7,576 bases of DNA from JBLNBQ01 sp050260095 (GTDB lineage: Bacteria > Bacillota > UBA5301 > DYFA01): the NCBI GenBank assembly GCA_050260095.1, contig JBLNBQ010000015.1, positions 1 to 7,576 on the forward strand. The letters run 5' to 3'. Within the stretch, counting starts at the first letter, position 1, and each line of letters opens with the position of its first letter. This document shows positions 6,284-7,576 of the stretch, piece by piece. The position numbers and the translations under genes were made by a program. The notes under the pieces were generated by a model. It did no database searches and was not told the origin of the DNA. It worked only from the letters and a program-made list of their open reading frames with translations.

Positions 6284-7458
6284 CCGGGCCTCACCCCTCT
6301 CGCCACCCGGCCTTGGAAGCCGAAGCCGCGCAGGTTCAACTCGAAGCGGAAGCGCTTGGCGTCGGTGGCCCGCAGGATCGCGATGATCAGGTCCGGCCGG
6401 TGGTCGCCGTCGAAGTCGCCGGAGGCCAGGTCGGCCACCCAGCGCCCGTTGTCGAACTCCTCGTAGGCGATCTGGCGGAAGGCGCGGCCGTCCCACTCCA
6501 GCCCCCGGACGCTCCCGCGATAAGGCTTGCCCACCTCGAGCGGGAGGTTCTCCGAGAGGTAAATCTCCGGCACGCCGTTGCCGTTGAGGTCGACGACCTC
6601 GGCATCGTCGGGGAAGACCCCGTCGAGTTGGAGGAGGGTCTGGCCACCGTCAAGGCGAGTGATCGTCACTGGGCGGGGCGGGCTCAGCAGGTTCATCCGC
6701 CCGGTGACGTACAGCAGTTCGAGGCGCCCGTCGCCGTTGAGGTCGGCGATCAGCGGCCGGTCCTTGGGACTTGCGGGCTGCCCCGGCCGGATGGCCCGGC
6801 GAGGAATGTAATGCCCGCCCTGGGCGCTCACGACCTCCAGGTCGCGAGCGAGTTCGGGGCTGACGTACTCGGACAACGCCAGCAGCGCGGCGGGCTGCCC
6901 GGCCGCCAGCCCCCCGGCCGCGGGAGGCGCCGCCCCGAGGACCACGGGCTCAGCGCTCCAGCCGGCCCAGGCCGGCACAGGAGAAAAGCCGGTTCCCTCC
7001 CATTCCAGGGCCGCGGGCTGGGCAAGATCGCCCCAGTAGCCGAACCAGATCTCCTGGCGGCCGTTCCCGTTGGTGTCGGCGAGCGTCAGTTCGTTGACCG
7101 GCATGGTCTGGGGTGCCGAACGGAAAACCTCGTCGAGGAAGCCGTGCCTCACTCGGTAGACCGCTGTGACGTAGTCGCCCGGTTTCTCCTCCACCGGCCA
7201 CTCGAAGGGCTTGCTCGGTTCAGGCATCGTGACGACCAGCGCGTCGTGCCCGTCGCCGAAGACATCGCCCGCTTTCACCTTGACGAGCGCCGTGAAGGAG
7301 TACGCGGCGGGAATGCGGCTGTTGGCGGTCAAGGCGGCCACGGGAACCCTCGTCCGGGCGAGGTAGAGGTAGACGCCGACCGTGCCGAGGCACATCAAGA
7401 CTGCCGCCCAGAGAATCAGGGACACCGGGCGCCAGGCCCGCCGGTCGACCGCGTTCAT
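6259..7458 (-). CDS. Membrane-anchored FG-GAP/VCBS repeat protein, first of three paralogs
   Basis: I place the start at the ATG at 7458, ten bases after AGGAGG; an in-frame ATG at 7500 would add 14 polar residues and has a poorer site. The 399-residue product has one hydrophobic segment (about 12-33, flanked by RRAWR and ARTR) without a clear cleavage site, so an uncleaved anchor with the body outside is likely. Calcium-loop motifs are at 128-136 (DTNGNGRQE), 239-247 (DLNGDGRLE), 290-298 (DLNGNGVPE) and 348-356 (DFDGDHRPD), with a weaker one at 65-73 (DVFGDGHDA). It aligns through YVSPE (198-202), PPRPVTI (260-266) and IYLSENLP (299-306) with its sisters. It is the first gene of the three-gene set. 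No promoter was identified upstream. The role is unknown. Confidence 0.88.
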   Translation of the reverse strand: MNAVDRRAWRPVSLILWAAVLMCLGTVGVYLYLARTRVPVAALTANSRIPAAYSFTALVKVKAGDVFGDGHDALVVTMPEPSKPFEWPVEEKPGDYVTAVYRVRHGFLDEVFRSAPQTMPVNELTLADTNGNGRQEIWFGYWGDLAQPAALEWEGTGFSPVPAWAGWSAEPVVLGAAPPAAGGLAAGQPAALLALSEYVSPELARDLEVVSAQGGHYIPRRAIRPGQPASPKDRPLIADLNGDGRLELLYVTGRMNLLSPPRPVTITRLDGGQTLLQLDGVFPDDAEVVDLNGNGVPEIYLSENLPLEVGKPYRGSVRGLEWDGRAFRQIAYEEFDNGRWVADLASGDFDGDHRPDLIIAILRATDAKRFRFELNLRGFGFQGRVARGVRPGWASDAGH

Positions 7459-7576
7459 GCTGCCAGGACCTCCTTGCTGCTGAATCCCAGATTTCGGCAT
7501 GCAGGAGGATTTTTCCTGTCCGGTGGTGAAGTTGGAGGGCCGACAGGCGCCGCCCAGCGTCTTCGGGGGAGTGACG
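7459..7576. other. Region upstream of the FG-GAP cluster
   Basis: This segment holds the leader of the first FG-GAP gene, with AGGAGG at 7469-7474 on the minus strand. It also contains a small palindromic stretch, AGGATTTTTCCT at 7506-7517. I see no convincing promoter and no coding signal. The sequence stops at the window edge, so an upstream gene or control element may be cut off. Confidence 0.5.

Noticed and set aside
6284..6496. N-terminal extension of the second FG-GAP gene
   Set aside because: It is out of frame inside the first FG-GAP gene and would place an Arg/Pro-rich stretch before a good signal peptide.
3927..7458. The repeated DxNGDG-coding stretches as a DNA repeat array or CRISPR
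   Set aside because: They vary at the nucleotide level and are irregularly spaced, and they correspond to protein calcium loops in frame.

Overview
The window is GC-rich and shows strong AGGAGG ribosome binding sites, a spore photoproduct lyase and an FMN riboswitch in front of an ECF-type riboflavin transporter. Together these point to a high-GC, endospore-forming member of the Firmicutes (a Symbiobacterium-like or other high-GC clostridial lineage). The species cannot be fixed from the sequence.

Left part (1-1800): the 3' end of splB runs rightward and meets, with overlapping stop codons, a leftward GNAT acetyltransferase gene. The acetyltransferase lies downstream of ribU, and both probably share one leftward transcript. 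That transcript starts near 1763 at a recognisable promoter and passes through an FMN riboswitch and a 14-bp hairpin terminator. One terminator arm is complementary to the 5' edge of the aptamer, so a complete transcription-attenuation switch can be read from the sequence.

Middle (1825-3914): a leftward inositol monophosphatase family gene (suhB-like) is followed by the wreck of a sugar phosphate isomerase/epimerase gene. Only its N- and C-terminal parts remain, joined out of frame. Divergent from suhB is a gene for a secreted beta-sandwich protein that ends at a clear rho-independent terminator.

Right part (3927-7458): three leftward, translationally overlapping genes encode related proteins of about 380-405 residues built from FG-GAP/VCBS-like repeats with acidic calcium-loop motifs of the DxNGDGxxE type. 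The first carries an N-terminal membrane anchor and the other two have cleavable signal peptides. They share more than the calcium loops: a W-x-NKPV-x-GR segment, an SPE segment, a PPRPFTI segment and an ENLP segment recur in the same order. They look like one paralogous family expanded in tandem, probably forming an extracytoplasmic beta-propeller set of unknown function. This is the best candidate in the window for an undescribed system.

I see no tRNA, rRNA, CRISPR array, insertion sequence or prophage gene.
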